Shown here: piece by piece, positions 36,721-46,313 of the stretch | Position numbering within the stretch: position 1 is the stretch's first letter | Layout: each line of letters starts with the position of its first letter | Assembly: GCA_904501985.1 (NCBI GenBank) | Contig: CAJGCT010000001.1 | Location: 1-64,000, forward strand | Direction of reading: 5' to 3' | From: an uncultured Clostridia bacterium | Lineage (GTDB): Bacteria > Bacillota > Clostridia > Oscillospirales > CAG-272 | Length of the DNA stretch: 64,000 nucleotides | Made by a program: the position numbers and the translations under genes | The notes under the pieces: generated by a model | The model's input: the letters and a program-made list of their open reading frames with translations, nothing else | Told to the model about the DNA's origin: nothing | Databases searched by the model: none

Positions 36721-36830
36721 TGTTTTTTATTCCTCCATGAGATATGTGCCGCTTCATGAGGGCAGCACATATACTCAAAATGCTGCGCGATACACAGTCT
36801 GCGACCATTATAAAATTTTTCCTAAATTAT

Positions 36831-36858
36831 ATTATACTATAAATTCTCGTAATGTCAA
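36831..36858 (-). promoter_or_regulatory. Promoter of tig
   Basis: On the - strand, TTGACA (36858-36853), a 16-bp spacer and TATAAT (36836-36831), about 110 nt before the tig start. Confidence 0.75.
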
Positions 36859-36876
36859 TAACCTTACAGATAAATT

Positions 36877-37647
36877 TTAAATTATTTCAGAATTTTGTAA
36901 AAAATTATCGTCGGGAAGTATGATAAGCGGGGTGAAATCAAGAAAATCTGCTGATGTAAGGGTATATCTTATGCCGTCCGACACTTCGCTTCGCGGAATG
37001 TCGTAAACTCCGTGAATGTGACCGTAGTAGCATCGCTTTATATCGAACTTATGAAGCACCGCCACTATCTCCCGGCATACATATCCGCGAAAATCCGCAG
37101 GAAAATGAAGAAATACCAAGATTTCTCTCGCGATACCGTCCTCGGCGAGCTTCTCATCGCGGAGCTTGACCGCTTCGGTAAGACTGAGTTCAAGTCTGAT
37201 GGCTTCTCTTGCCACGATTTTCTGATAATCAGCCTCCTGCGGCATTTTTCGGTTGGACTCGTCAATATACCATCCGCGAGAACCGCAGATTATAAATTCC
37301 TCGGCACAGTATGCATTGTTGTAGAGAAATTTCAGCGTTTTAAGACCGTTTTCCTCGCAGAGCTTGTTAAGCTTTGTAAGCGAGGTCCACCAATAATCAT
37401 GATTACCTCGTCCGATTATTTTGGTGCCGTTCAGAGCATCAAGAAATTTCAAATCCTCAAGTGCCGCTGTGTGGCTCATGGACCAGGAAATATCACCGGC
37501 TATCACAACCGTATCATTTTCCCCCACAAGCTTATTCCATCTTGTGCGGAGCTTATCGGTATATCCCGACCATCTTGCTCCGAAAATATCCATGGGTTTG
37601 TTTTCAGTTGTAGAAAGATGCGTGTCGGACAAAACATACAGTGACAT
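36877..37647 (-). CDS. Calcineurin-like metallophosphoesterase
   Basis: 256 aa with the full two-metal site: LSDTHLS, VIAGDISWSM, GRGNHDYWW and YGHIHGVYD. It is probably a cytoplasmic phosphoesterase. The substrate cannot be told from the sequence. It ends shortly after the tig promoter region and stands alone, with no obvious operon partner. Confidence 0.85.
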   Translation of the reverse strand: MSLYVLSDTHLSTTENKPMDIFGARWSGYTDKLRTRWNKLVGENDTVVIAGDISWSMSHTAALEDLKFLDALNGTKIIGRGNHDYWWTSLTKLNKLCEENGLKTLKFLYNNAYCAEEFIICGSRGWYIDESNRKMPQEADYQKIVAREAIRLELSLTEAVKLRDEKLAEDGIAREILVFLHFPADFRGYVCREIVAVLHKFDIKRCYYGHIHGVYDIPRSEVSDGIRYTLTSADFLDFTPLIILPDDNFLQNSEII

Positions 37648-37739
37648 AAATTTCTCCTGTCTTTACTTCGCGGAATAATCCTCTGCTGTGGGGAAATACT
37701 GATACCGTAAAGTCTTGCTTTACCGAAAGGAGCGGAAAT

Positions 37740-37955
37740 ATGGGACTTTTTGCCGATAATCTTGCTCTCGGTTCAAACACGGTTCCGCGTCATATAAGGG
37801 GCATTACCTGCGACGTCAAGAACTGTGCATATCATGACGGTGACAACTTCTGTACTGCCGAGCGTGTGACAATAGGAAGTGTAATTGCCACAAGCAGAGA
37901 AGCAACACGCTGTGCCACATTTGAGCCGCGGGGAGATATAACTAAAAAATATTAG
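37740..37955 (+). CDS. DUF1540 domain protein
   Basis: A 71-aa protein with the Cys pattern of DUF1540: IRGITCDVKNCAYHDGDN, FCTAERVTIG and TRCATFEPR, four cysteines that probably bind a metal. Families of this kind are common in spore-forming Firmicutes; the function is unknown. Strong RBS CGAAAGGAGCGGAAAT. It converges with thrC; the stop codons are one base apart. Confidence 0.85.
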   Translation: MGLFADNLALGSNTVPRHIRGITCDVKNCAYHDGDNFCTAERVTIGSVIATSREATRCATFEPRGDITKKY

Positions 37956-39443
37956 TCAGGCGTCAATACCGAGAGTCTTAAGCACCTCAGAGGGCATATC
38001 CTGCTTTTCGATTACAGTCTTGAAGCGGATCTCGCGCTTGTCAATATCACAAAGCGGATAGGGAATCTCGGTGCCGGTGAGCGCCTTAAGCTCGCCGAGT
38101 GCCGACAGCTCGTCCGCGGGGGCTTTGCCTGCGATAGACTTATATACATCTGCGGCGAATTTATAGGGGCTGGCAGTAGATGCCACGACCATCTTAAGTC
38201 CGTCGCTCTTTTTAGCCATATACTGTTTTGCGCAGTTAAGACCAACGGCGGTATGGGTGTCAATAAGATAACCGTTTTCATTAAAGGTGCGCTTTATTTC
38301 AAGTGCGGTGTTTTCCTCGTCGCAGAAAAGACCGGTGAAATGCTCGTCAAGCTTTGCTTTAAGTGCGGCATCTATTGTATAACAGCCATCGGTGTTGAGC
38401 TTCTTCATAAGCTCTGCGGTATTCTCAGCACCGCTCATTACATAGAGAAGACGCTCTAAGTTGCTGGATATAAGAATATCCATTGATGGCGACATGGTGG
38501 TGTGGAAGCCGCGGTTTCTGTCGTATGTGCCTGTGGTGAGGAAATCGGTGAGGATATTGTTCTTGTTGGAAGCACATACAAGGCGGTTTATGGGAAGTCC
38601 CATCATCTTTGCGATGTATGCGGCGAATATGTTGCCGAAGTTACCCGTAGGAACGGTAACGTCGATCATTTCGTCCGCTATTATCTCGCCTTTGTTGATA
38701 AGATCGCAGTATGCCGAGACATAGTATACGATCTGGGGAGCAAGTCTGCCCCAATTTATGGAGTTGGCACTTGAGAAGAATACGTTATTCTTGTTAAGAA
38801 GCTCAGCCATTTCCGTGTCGGAGAAAATCTTTTTAACGCCTGTCTGAGCATCGTCGAAGTTGCCCTCGATAGCGCATACATATACATTTTCACCCAGCTG
38901 TGTCGCCATCTGCAGCTTCTGCACGCGGCTGACACCGTCAACGGGATAGAATACCATGATCTTAACTCCGTCAACATCGCGGTAGCCTTCAAGTGCCGCT
39001 TTTCCTGTGTCGCCGCTTGTGGCAACCAGAATAAATGCTGTGCGGCTTTCCTCAGTCTTTTTAAGTGCCGCAGAAAGAAGACGGGGCATGATCTGAAGTG
39101 CCATATCCTTAAACGCGGACGTTGGACCGTGCCAAAGCTCAAGAACAAAGGTGTCGTCGCTAAGCTTATGAAGCGGTGCGGCACCGCCCACGAAACGGTC
39201 GGGAGAGTAAGCCTTCTCACAGTCGGAGAGCAGCTCATCATATGTATAATCGGTAAGGAAAAGGGAAAGTATGTACGCCGCACGCTCAGGGTAAGACATG
39301 GCACAGAGCTTTGCTATGTCGCCTTTCCCAAATGTGGGGATTTTATCGGGCATGAAAAGACCGCCGTCTGATGCAAGCCCTTGCTTGATAGCTCCTGCGG
39401 CACCCACAAAGTCCTTGCCGCCTCTTGTGCTGATATAATTCAT
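37956..39443 (-). CDS. thrC: Threonine synthase
   Basis: 495 aa, the long clostridial/E. coli-like type. The N-terminus MNYISTRGGKDFVGAAGAIK and the PLP lysine in LWHGPTSAFKDMALQIM are diagnostic. ATSGDTGKAALEG binds phosphate. It converts O-phosphohomoserine to threonine. RBS CGGAGG. No other thr gene is nearby, and no T-box was recognised in the short leader. Confidence 0.95.
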   Translation of the reverse strand: MNYISTRGGKDFVGAAGAIKQGLASDGGLFMPDKIPTFGKGDIAKLCAMSYPERAAYILSLFLTDYTYDELLSDCEKAYSPDRFVGGAAPLHKLSDDTFVLELWHGPTSAFKDMALQIMPRLLSAALKKTEESRTAFILVATSGDTGKAALEGYRDVDGVKIMVFYPVDGVSRVQKLQMATQLGENVYVCAIEGNFDDAQTGVKKIFSDTEMAELLNKNNVFFSSANSINWGRLAPQIVYYVSAYCDLINKGEIIADEMIDVTVPTGNFGNIFAAYIAKMMGLPINRLVCASNKNNILTDFLTTGTYDRNRGFHTTMSPSMDILISSNLERLLYVMSGAENTAELMKKLNTDGCYTIDAALKAKLDEHFTGLFCDEENTALEIKRTFNENGYLIDTHTAVGLNCAKQYMAKKSDGLKMVVASTASPYKFAADVYKSIAGKAPADELSALGELKALTGTEIPYPLCDIDKREIRFKTVIEKQDMPSEVLKTLGIDA

Positions 39444-39535
39444 CGGAACCTCCGTTTTATTATATAATTTCCGCCGTAAGGCGTTTTATGGAACTCTTAA
39501 ATTCAATATTACAGCATAATTATACCACAAAAAAA

Positions 39536-40480
39536 TCATTTTAGCCATAGGGAAATGAAATTTCGGGCGTTTGCATAAAATATCTTTTCTATTAAATCGT
39601 CCGTATAGTTAATTCTTCCGAGAGCATCGGCAATTTTTTCGATATCTGACACGGTTTTGATGCCGGAGGGCAGAATATCCACTCCGTCAAGATCGCATCC
39701 GAGGCAGACGGTATTCTCTCCGCCAAGCTCCATGTAGTGCTCTATATGAAGAAGTATATCGTCAACCGTGCATATTTCATTTTTCGTCAAATGCATGGGA
39801 GCAAGACTTATTCCAATAATTCCGCCGAGCTTCGCAATTTTTGAAAAATGCGAATCGGTGAGATTTCGCCTGTGCTCACACACAACCCTTGAATTTGAAT
39901 GAGTAGCTATGCACACAGCAGAGTTTTCCTCTGCCAGTGAGATGACTTCTTCTGTCATATTGTCGGATGCGTGTGACACATCCGGTATGATTCCCAGCTT
40001 GAAGCAACGCTGTACCACATCGTATCCGAATTCGGTAAGTCCCTCATCGGTAAGATTTGAGCCGCCGATTCTGCATGGGTCATTCCACACGAGGGTGAGA
40101 AAACGGATACCGCACTCATAAAGCCTGTCAAGCCGCGAGATGTCGTCGGCAATCAGCTTGCCGCCTTCAACTGCCAAAAATATGGCACCGTCTCCGGTTT
40201 TTTCGCATTCGGCAAGCTCTTTTTCGCAGGTGCAGAGCTTCACATTTTTATGTGCTTCAAGCTCCGTTTCAAGTCTTTTTCGTGCATCGAAAAAGTTAAG
40301 ATATGCCTCCTCCTCACCGATGCGGTGGTCGCTCCACATTGCGAGTATCTGGCAGAATTTCTTGTATTTCGCAAGACGCGCAATTGAGAGGCAGAGGTCG
40401 TTTTCAAAGATGCTTTTGTTTTGTTTGTGGCATTCGTAAAGTGTATCGCAGTGAAGATCAAAAATTGGCAGATTATTCAA
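39536..40480 (-). CDS. Membrane dipeptidase (peptidase M19)
   Basis: 314 aa, renal-dipeptidase family, a zinc enzyme hydrolysing dipeptides including D-amino-acid ones. Metal ligands: IFDLHCDTLYE (His-x-Asp), AVEGGKLI (Glu), IPDVSHASDN and CIATHSNSR histidines. Start TTG 40480, with AAAGGAAG 8 nt upstream; no ATG fits better. It directly follows YraN by 18 nt and is probably part of the same - strand series. Confidence 0.9.
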   Translation of the reverse strand: MNNLPIFDLHCDTLYECHKQNKSIFENDLCLSIARLAKYKKFCQILAMWSDHRIGEEEAYLNFFDARKRLETELEAHKNVKLCTCEKELAECEKTGDGAIFLAVEGGKLIADDISRLDRLYECGIRFLTLVWNDPCRIGGSNLTDEGLTEFGYDVVQRCFKLGIIPDVSHASDNMTEEVISLAEENSAVCIATHSNSRVVCEHRRNLTDSHFSKIAKLGGIIGISLAPMHLTKNEICTVDDILLHIEHYMELGGENTVCLGCDLDGVDILPSGIKTVSDIEKIADALGRINYTDDLIEKIFYANARNFISLWLK

Positions 40481-40498
40481 AGCCGTGCTTCCTTTCGC

Positions 40499-40903
40499 CT
40501 AATAATGTACCGCGTTTCGCAGATGCTTTATATCAAGTGCAGGCGTATCTTCCGGCGTGACGGGATTTTCCTCGCGTATGGGAGGAAAATAAACTTCAAT
40601 TATGTCAATGCGCGGCTGTTTGTTTGGCTTGTAACGCCTGAGATACGCTTCGGCAGCGCGGAGCAGTTTTTTCTTTTTTTCATAATTAACAGCCAGGCAG
40701 GGACGCCCGAAACGCTTATTTGATTCTGTCTGCGCGCGGGTTTTCACTTCTACGAATACAATATATTTTTCATCCTCGGCGATTATGTCGAACTCGTCGC
40801 GGAAAATGCGGAAATTGCGAGCTTTGATGCTGTATCCGGCGTTTTTAAGAAAACGTGCCGCCAATTCTTCGCCGCGTGCGCCGAGCGTAGCTTTATAGGT
40901 CAT
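40499..40903 (-). CDS. YraN family (UPF0102) endonuclease-like protein
   Basis: 134 aa, slightly longer than the usual 115-120. GARGEELAARFLKNAGYSI and DEFDIIAEDEKYIVFVEVK show the restriction-endonuclease-like D...ExK core. Members are thought to be nucleases; their role is unclear. The ATG overlaps the rnhB stop by 4 nt (ATGA), so translation is coupled, a conserved neighbourhood. Confidence 0.9.
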   Translation of the reverse strand: MTYKATLGARGEELAARFLKNAGYSIKARNFRIFRDEFDIIAEDEKYIVFVEVKTRAQTESNKRFGRPCLAVNYEKKKKLLRAAEAYLRRYKPNKQPRIDIIEVYFPPIREENPVTPEDTPALDIKHLRNAVHY

Positions 40904-41514
40904 TTTTCATCAAGGTTTTTGAGGAAACTCCGCCTGTAAATCGTGGGAATCTCTCCGTTTTCGGCTATGTATTCCTTAAGTGCCGCATAGTGAGCTTTGG
41001 TGGGATATCCCTTGTGAGCGGCAAGACCAAGCGTGGGATATATTTTATCAAGCTCATATAACTGACGGTCACGGGTCACTTTGGCAAGTATGGATGCCGC
41101 GGCAATTGACGGGGAGAGGGCATCTCCGCCAACGAGAGGGACTGCGTGTATTGGGAAGTCCCTCGCAACATTCCCGTCCACAAGCACAAGATCGGGCGTA
41201 GGGCTGAGCTTTGCCACAGCGCGCCGCATGGCAAGCTGTGATGCGTTCAGAATGTTGTATTCGTCAATCTCCGCCGGAGTAGCCTCTGCAACTGCCCATG
41301 AGATAGCATTTTCCACTATAAGCTCATACAGGGCATCCCGGCGCTTCTCGGTAAGCTTTTTTGAGTCGTTGAGACGCTCAAGCACAATCCCGGCAGGAAG
41401 TATGCAGGCACCTGCCACAACATTTCCGCAAAGCGGACCTCTGCCGGCTTCATCTGTGCCGCATATGATATGAAAGCCCTTTTCGGTATAGCTGTTTTCA
41501 ATATTCCAATCCAT
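40900..41514 (-). CDS. rnhB: Ribonuclease HII
   Basis: 204 aa. The active site starts with CGTDEAGRGPLCGNVVAGA (Asp-Glu) and continues with LVDGN and AAASILAKVTRD. It removes RNA, including single ribonucleotides, from DNA. Its ATG shares a base with the ylqF stop (TAATG). Confidence 0.96.
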   Translation of the reverse strand: MDWNIENSYTEKGFHIICGTDEAGRGPLCGNVVAGACILPAGIVLERLNDSKKLTEKRRDALYELIVENAISWAVAEATPAEIDEYNILNASQLAMRRAVAKLSPTPDLVLVDGNVARDFPIHAVPLVGGDALSPSIAAASILAKVTRDRQLYELDKIYPTLGLAAHKGYPTKAHYAALKEYIAENGEIPTIYRRSFLKNLDEK

Positions 41515-42404
41515 TATACGTCCGCTCCCTGTGAGAGTGTGGGCGGAAGCTCAAGGGTTATGCGGCCTATCTTTGCCCCACGGAATTCGTCAAGCAACAT
41601 ATTGGCGGTGCGCTCGTAGTTTATCTCACCGCCGGATATAAGGAAGCCGCGCTTTTTTCCTATGACCTCAAACAGCTCATAGTCCTGAAGCTCCTCATAC
41701 TGTGACATCTCACCGAGCTTATAACGCTCTGAGAGCTTGTCAGGAGCATTTCTTCTGAGCCTGCCCACAAGCAATATTGCTATGTGTTCAATGTCAAGTA
41801 TGTCGTCTTTGATAGCACCCGTCATAGCGAGGTTTTCGCCAACGGTACGGTCTTCGAATTTCGGCCACAGCACGCCCGGCATATCAAGAAGGTCAATACC
41901 GATAGTGGTGGGAATCCACTGCTTTGTGCGAGTTACGCCGGGGCGGTCCTCTACCTTGGCTTTGCCCGAACCTGCAATTTTATTTATGAGAGAGGATTTT
42001 CCAACGTTGGGTATGCCAACCATCATGGCTTTAAGCCGTCTGCCTGTCATTCCCCTCGACTCGTACCGTTCAAGCTTTTCTTCCAGCACCTTTTTTATGG
42101 CAGGTGCGATGGCGTTCATGTTTTCGCCTGCACGGCAGTCATAAAATATGGCTTCTCTTCCGATACTGCGGTAGTATTCCTGCCATTTTTTGCTGATCTC
42201 CGGATCGGCAAGGCTTGCCTTGCTCAGTACTGTGAGATGTGGTTTATCCTTTGTCAGCCTTTCAAGGTCCGGATTTTTTGAGCTGTGGGGTATGCGCGCG
42301 TCAAGTATTTCGATTACGATATCCACAAGCGGCAGACATTCGGTAATAAGCCGCTTTGTCTTTGCCATATGGCCCGGAAACCACTGTATTATTTCTGAGG
42401 GCAT
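41514..42404 (-). CDS. ylqF: Ribosome biogenesis GTPase YlqF (RbgA)
   Basis: 296 aa, circularly permuted GTPase. G4 (LSKASLAD) comes before G1 (GIPNVGKSSLINKI) and G3 (DMPGVLWPK). The start QWFPGHMAKTKR is typical. It acts in late 50S assembly. RBS AAAGGAGG. The lepB-ylqF-rnhB-yraN order is common in Firmicutes. Confidence 0.95.
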   Translation of the reverse strand: MPSEIIQWFPGHMAKTKRLITECLPLVDIVIEILDARIPHSSKNPDLERLTKDKPHLTVLSKASLADPEISKKWQEYYRSIGREAIFYDCRAGENMNAIAPAIKKVLEEKLERYESRGMTGRRLKAMMVGIPNVGKSSLINKIAGSGKAKVEDRPGVTRTKQWIPTTIGIDLLDMPGVLWPKFEDRTVGENLAMTGAIKDDILDIEHIAILLVGRLRRNAPDKLSERYKLGEMSQYEELQDYELFEVIGKKRGFLISGGEINYERTANMLLDEFRGAKIGRITLELPPTLSQGADV

Positions 42405-42425
42405 AGCTTTGCCTCCTTTCGTGTA

Positions 42426-43022
42426 TCAGTTGACTTTGCCGAATCTTGATAATGGGGTAATTCTGAACAGCACACGGCCGAATATAAAGCGTGTGTCCAC
42501 GCATCCTATCTGACTGCCGCGGCTGTCATTGGAATAGTTGCGGTTGTCTCCAAGTACAAATATCTGTCCGTCCGGAACGGTTATGGGGAATTTCACATCG
42601 TAGGAACGCATATCGTATCCGTCGATATAGTTTACATACGGCTCGTCAAGTGCTTCGCCGTCAACATATACGGTCCAATTTTCAAAGTCGATGTCAACCT
42701 CCTGACCCTCGGTGGCAATGACGCGCTTAACGATTCCGCCGTCAATTCTGCTGTCAGGGGATTGGAAAACCACAATATCACCCTGAGCCGGGGTGTAGAA
42801 CAGGTTGCTGACACACAGCACCTCGCGGTCATGAAGCGTATTATTCATGGATGGACCGTCAACGAAAGCGATTCTGACCACAAATGTGAAAATAAGAAGC
42901 ACCGCCGAGATCGTAATGACGAAAATCTCTATCCAATCGTATATTTCCCGTGCCGCTTTGAAGCCGGCAGTGGCTTTTTTAGAATTGGCGGAGGTATTGT
43001 TTTCATTAGGAGTATTATTCAC
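42426..43022 (-). CDS. lepB: Signal peptidase I
   Basis: 198 aa with one N-terminal membrane segment (residues ~33-52). Catalytic Ser in FVDGPSMNNTL and Lys in GIVKRVIATEG; also GDNRNYSNDSRGSQIG. It cleaves signal peptides outside the membrane. GTG start at 43022 after AAAGGAGATATCACC. Confidence 0.95.
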   Translation of the reverse strand: MNNTPNENNTSANSKKATAGFKAAREIYDWIEIFVITISAVLLIFTFVVRIAFVDGPSMNNTLHDREVLCVSNLFYTPAQGDIVVFQSPDSRIDGGIVKRVIATEGQEVDIDFENWTVYVDGEALDEPYVNYIDGYDMRSYDVKFPITVPDGQIFVLGDNRNYSNDSRGSQIGCVDTRFIFGRVLFRITPLSRFGKVN

Positions 43023-43048
43023 GGTGATATCTCCTTTCGGCAGGATAG

Positions 43049-44260
43049 TTATTTTTCGATCATGTAAGAGAGCAGGTCATAACCGTGCTCAAGATAAAAG
43101 CCCTTTGCCTCACAGCTTTCCTCGGTGAAGCAGTCAACGCCGTCCTGTTCCTTTTTAGAAGAATATATGATGAACGGAACGGGGTCCATGGAGTGGGTGC
43201 GCATACACAGAGGTGTGGGATGATCCGGCAGAACCATTATCTTGAAATCCTCACCTGTCGATACGAGATAATCGTAAACGGGACGGAGGATAAGCTCGTC
43301 GATCTTTTCAACCGAGAGTATCTTGTTTTCAAGCTCGGCGCGGTGACCGCATTCGTCGGGTGCCTCAACGTGTATGTATACAAAATCCTTTTCGTTTTCG
43401 AATGCCTCAATAGCGGCATCCGCCTTTCCGGAAAAGTTGGTATGAACATTGCCTGTAGCACCTTCAACGTCAATAGACTGAAGTCCTGCACAAAGTCCGA
43501 TACCCTTTATAAGGTCAACGGCGGAAATTACAGCACCGCGAAGTCCCCATTTCTCATAGAAGTTGGGGAGCGCAGGCTTTTTGCCGGGACTCCAGAGCCA
43601 GATTGAGTTGGCAGGGCGAAGTCCTCTCGCGCGGCGTGCTTCGTTTATGGGATGATGGTTGAGAATATCGTAGCTCTCACGCATAAGCTCATAAAACGGC
43701 TTGCCTGCCTCGCCCGTCGGGAGATGATCTTTTATGTTCTGACCGAGGATGTCGTGGGGACGCATGAAATTGTATTCGGAGGGAGTATTATTCCATATCA
43801 TACAGTGGCGGTAGCTTACGCCTGTGTAGAAATGGCGGAAATCAGTACCGAAATGCTCCTCCATTGCCTTAATAAGCTCACTTGCTTCAGCAGTTGTGAT
43901 CTCATCCGCAGAATGGTCTAACATTATCTTGTCGTCATAATTTTCTTCTTCCTCGCTGAGCGTAACAACATTGCAGCGGTAAGCGGTATCCTCGGGTCGC
44001 ATGGTAAGTCCCATTGAAACCGCTTCAAGGGGAGAACGACCCTTTGAGTATATTTTGGGGTCGTAGGAAAGAACTGCTATATTTGCTGTATCGGATTCGG
44101 GAACCATTCCTTCGGGAACGTTTGAAACAGTACCGCAAAGGGATTTTTTTGCAAGCTCATCCATCATAGGCTTGTTGGCGGCTGCCATGGGCGTTTTGTT
44201 TCCCAGCTCTTCGATTTTATAGTCTGCCATACCGTCGCAGAGTAAAACAAGGTATTTCAT
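43049..44260 (-). CDS. apgM: 2,3-bisphosphoglycerate-independent phosphoglycerate mutase (ApgM type)
   Basis: 403 aa of the alkaline-phosphatase superfamily. LVLLCDGMADYKIEEL opens the metal site, PESDTANIAVLSYDP holds the nucleophile, and HVEAPDECGHRAELENK and LPDHPTPL supply further ligands. It interconverts 3- and 2-phosphoglycerate. A proposed homoserine-kinase side role of this family (ThrB2) is of interest because thrC is 4 kb away without a visible thrB. Confidence 0.92.
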   Translation of the reverse strand: MKYLVLLCDGMADYKIEELGNKTPMAAANKPMMDELAKKSLCGTVSNVPEGMVPESDTANIAVLSYDPKIYSKGRSPLEAVSMGLTMRPEDTAYRCNVVTLSEEEENYDDKIMLDHSADEITTAEASELIKAMEEHFGTDFRHFYTGVSYRHCMIWNNTPSEYNFMRPHDILGQNIKDHLPTGEAGKPFYELMRESYDILNHHPINEARRARGLRPANSIWLWSPGKKPALPNFYEKWGLRGAVISAVDLIKGIGLCAGLQSIDVEGATGNVHTNFSGKADAAIEAFENEKDFVYIHVEAPDECGHRAELENKILSVEKIDELILRPVYDYLVSTGEDFKIMVLPDHPTPLCMRTHSMDPVPFIIYSSKKEQDGVDCFTEESCEAKGFYLEHGYDLLSYMIEK

Positions 44261-44379
44261 GAGAGTTATATCCTTTATCAGTCATTTTGTTTCGAGTATA
44301 TATGCAAACATAAATACTCAGAATATATTATATCACAAAAAAGCGGCGCTTACAAGTGCGAATAGGTCAAATTTTCATG

Positions 44380-44414
44380 AAAAAAACAGGCGTGAAGTGT
44401 TTATTTTCACTTCA
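44380..44414 (-). terminator. Terminator of tadA
   Basis: On the - strand, a TGAAGTG/CACTTCA stem with an 8-base AT loop, then TGTTTTTTT. It begins at the tadA stop codon. Confidence 0.7.
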
Positions 44415-44415
44415 A

Positions 44416-44880
44416 TCACCTGTTTTTCGTGTCTCTCAGCCTTCTAAAAAAGGATTTAAGCTGTACCACGGCATCTTTTTCCAAAACACCGAATACAATC
44501 TCCGGCTTATGGTTAAGGGGGTAATAATTAAGATTTATAAGACTGCCAAATGCGCCTGCTTTGGCATCCTTTGCACCGATTACTACACGTTTTATCCGCG
44601 AATTTACAATAGCACCGGCACACATGGGACAAGGCTCAAGAGTTACATACAGTTCGCATTTGTGAAGTCTCCAGCCGCCAAGCTTCTTGCACGCTTCATT
44701 GATGGCAATAAGCTCTGCGTGTGCTGTGGCGTTTTTGTCGATTTCCCTGCGATTGTATGCTTCGGATATTATCTCATCGCCCATTACCACAACTGCACCT
44801 ACAGGAACTTCGCCAATGGCGGCGGCTTCATCGGCAAGCGACAGCGCACGGCGCATGAATTTTTCGTCACGCTCATTCAT
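44416..44880 (-). CDS. tadA: tRNA adenosine(34) deaminase
   Basis: 154 aa. Zinc/catalytic motifs NATAHAELIAI (His-x-Glu) and LEPCPMCAGAIV (Cys pair). It makes inosine at the wobble position of tRNA-Arg. Start ATG 44880 overlaps the end of the preceding gene by 8 nt; the longer frame to 44928 lies inside that gene. Confidence 0.94.
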   Translation of the reverse strand: MNERDEKFMRRALSLADEAAAIGEVPVGAVVVMGDEIISEAYNRREIDKNATAHAELIAINEACKKLGGWRLHKCELYVTLEPCPMCAGAIVNSRIKRVVIGAKDAKAGAFGSLINLNYYPLNHKPEIVFGVLEKDAVVQLKSFFRRLRDTKNR

Positions 44881-46039
44881 CGGTGTAAGCCTCCGTTTCG
44901 GCGTTGTCCCCGGTGACTTTGGGTGCAACCAGCCATGCGTTGGGAAGCCGTCTTCCGTATGTAGGATTAAGAGAGCTGTTCTTTGTTATAACCTCACCCT
45001 TGTAGGCAAGCACGGAGCTTGATCCGCCGTCACAGCAGGCGGCATTAACAATTTCGTATTTCTGAAGTATCTCAATAAGATCACCCATGGTGCACCCGAT
45101 GCTCCATGTGGGCTGTCTTCCGTCGATTATAAGAAAGGCGATAACTCCGTCCTCTCTCTGCCCAATGGCGGTGCGCGGCTGTATGCCGTATCCGCCGGAG
45201 CCTTCTATCTGCGCTTCTCCGTCAGCTATCAGAACAGGTCCGAACTGTATGCCTGCGCGAATATCGTAATACTGCCAATCCTTAACGTTGCCAACAACAA
45301 GCTTGTCGTTTGAGGTTATAAGCACCGAGCCGTAGTAGCTGACCGCTGTTCCCCAATATTCACCCTCGGAATAGGAAAGACCTATAATATCTCCGCCGTG
45401 ACCGGAATCACCGGGGTCATTGAAGCCGCTGGCGTTTATTCCGGCTATCGCACCGTGATGTGCCATCATGGCTTTTATGCGAAGTCCCTCCTTATGCTTG
45501 TATGGAGTTGAGCCGAGATATACACGGGAAGGATCGTCAATAAGCATTATTTTGCCGCGGTAGGATGTGCCGACTATCTCGGATATTACAATTCCTTCTT
45601 CGATATCGTTTACAAGTACGGTGTAGCCTGCGTAATCGGTGTCACCCACCTGAAGCTCGTTTTGACACAGAATATCCGCTGGAACTTCGGGTAAAATCGT
45701 AGCTTCTGTATCGGATGTATCGGTGTCCTCAGCATCCGACTTCGAGAGATGCTCACCACCGCCTATAACGTCGGATGTATCGGTTTTATTTGCCATAACC
45801 TCATCTATGATATACGAGGGGATAAACGCAGTGGCAAGCCACTGATGATCGCCTGTAGTCATAGCTGTTTCTATGTATATGCCGCGCCAATATTTGATAA
45901 AGGGGATATTTGAAAAAACAAACAGCAAATACATTGTGACTGCCAGAATTACGGCGGCACAGGGAATTATAAAACGCTTTTTCTTTATTATATCCGATAG
46001 TCTTAAATTCTTTTTAGGAGTTCTTATGTGATTCTGCAT
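44873..46039 (-). CDS. Phosphodiester glycosidase-family (NAGPA/DUF2233) exported protein
   Basis: 388 aa. Basic N-terminus, then a membrane anchor (residues ~28-48), an acidic Asp/Thr-rich linker (~85-115), and the extracellular domain. Motifs of the family: AIAGINASGFNDPG, GIQPRTAIGQREDG, and NAACCDGGSSSVLAYKGE. Relatives remove GlcNAc from phosphodiesters or act on cell-wall sugars. Overlap with tadA suggests co-transcription. RBS TGGAGA. Confidence 0.85.
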   Translation of the reverse strand: MQNHIRTPKKNLRLSDIIKKKRFIIPCAAVILAVTMYLLFVFSNIPFIKYWRGIYIETAMTTGDHQWLATAFIPSYIIDEVMANKTDTSDVIGGGEHLSKSDAEDTDTSDTEATILPEVPADILCQNELQVGDTDYAGYTVLVNDIEEGIVISEIVGTSYRGKIMLIDDPSRVYLGSTPYKHKEGLRIKAMMAHHGAIAGINASGFNDPGDSGHGGDIIGLSYSEGEYWGTAVSYYGSVLITSNDKLVVGNVKDWQYYDIRAGIQFGPVLIADGEAQIEGSGGYGIQPRTAIGQREDGVIAFLIIDGRQPTWSIGCTMGDLIEILQKYEIVNAACCDGGSSSVLAYKGEVITKNSSLNPTYGRRLPNAWLVAPKVTGDNAETEAYTDE

Positions 46040-46313
46040 TTATTGTCTCCACTCAGAAATTTATATTTTTCACGGTGACGTGGTTAAATAAAAGCCGGCA
46101 TTCTTCGCACCGACTACTTAATTATAAATAATAATGAAAGATATGGTGTTAATAATGTGTAAATTTTGTCTTTGCTTCGCACAAATTCGTTTTAATCTCA
46201 CTACAGGTACACGGCACAAATATTGTTACTCATACAATTCCACACGGTGAGCAAATTAGTTTCACGGCGATTTCGAATATGCCGTAACAATGTAAAACTA
46301 AAGAGGGGTATGA
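46040..46313. other. Divergent intergenic region upstream of spoIVB
   Basis: No gene and no clear SigA promoter on the spoIVB side. I looked for a SigG-type site (GMATR and CATNMTA); CATACAA at about 46229-46235 is the nearest -10, without a good -35. A lone TTTCGAA occurs near 46270. Confidence 0.4.

Noticed and set aside
46040..46313. SigG promoter for spoIVB
   Set aside because: Only a partial -10 (CATACAA) without a matching -35 at proper distance.
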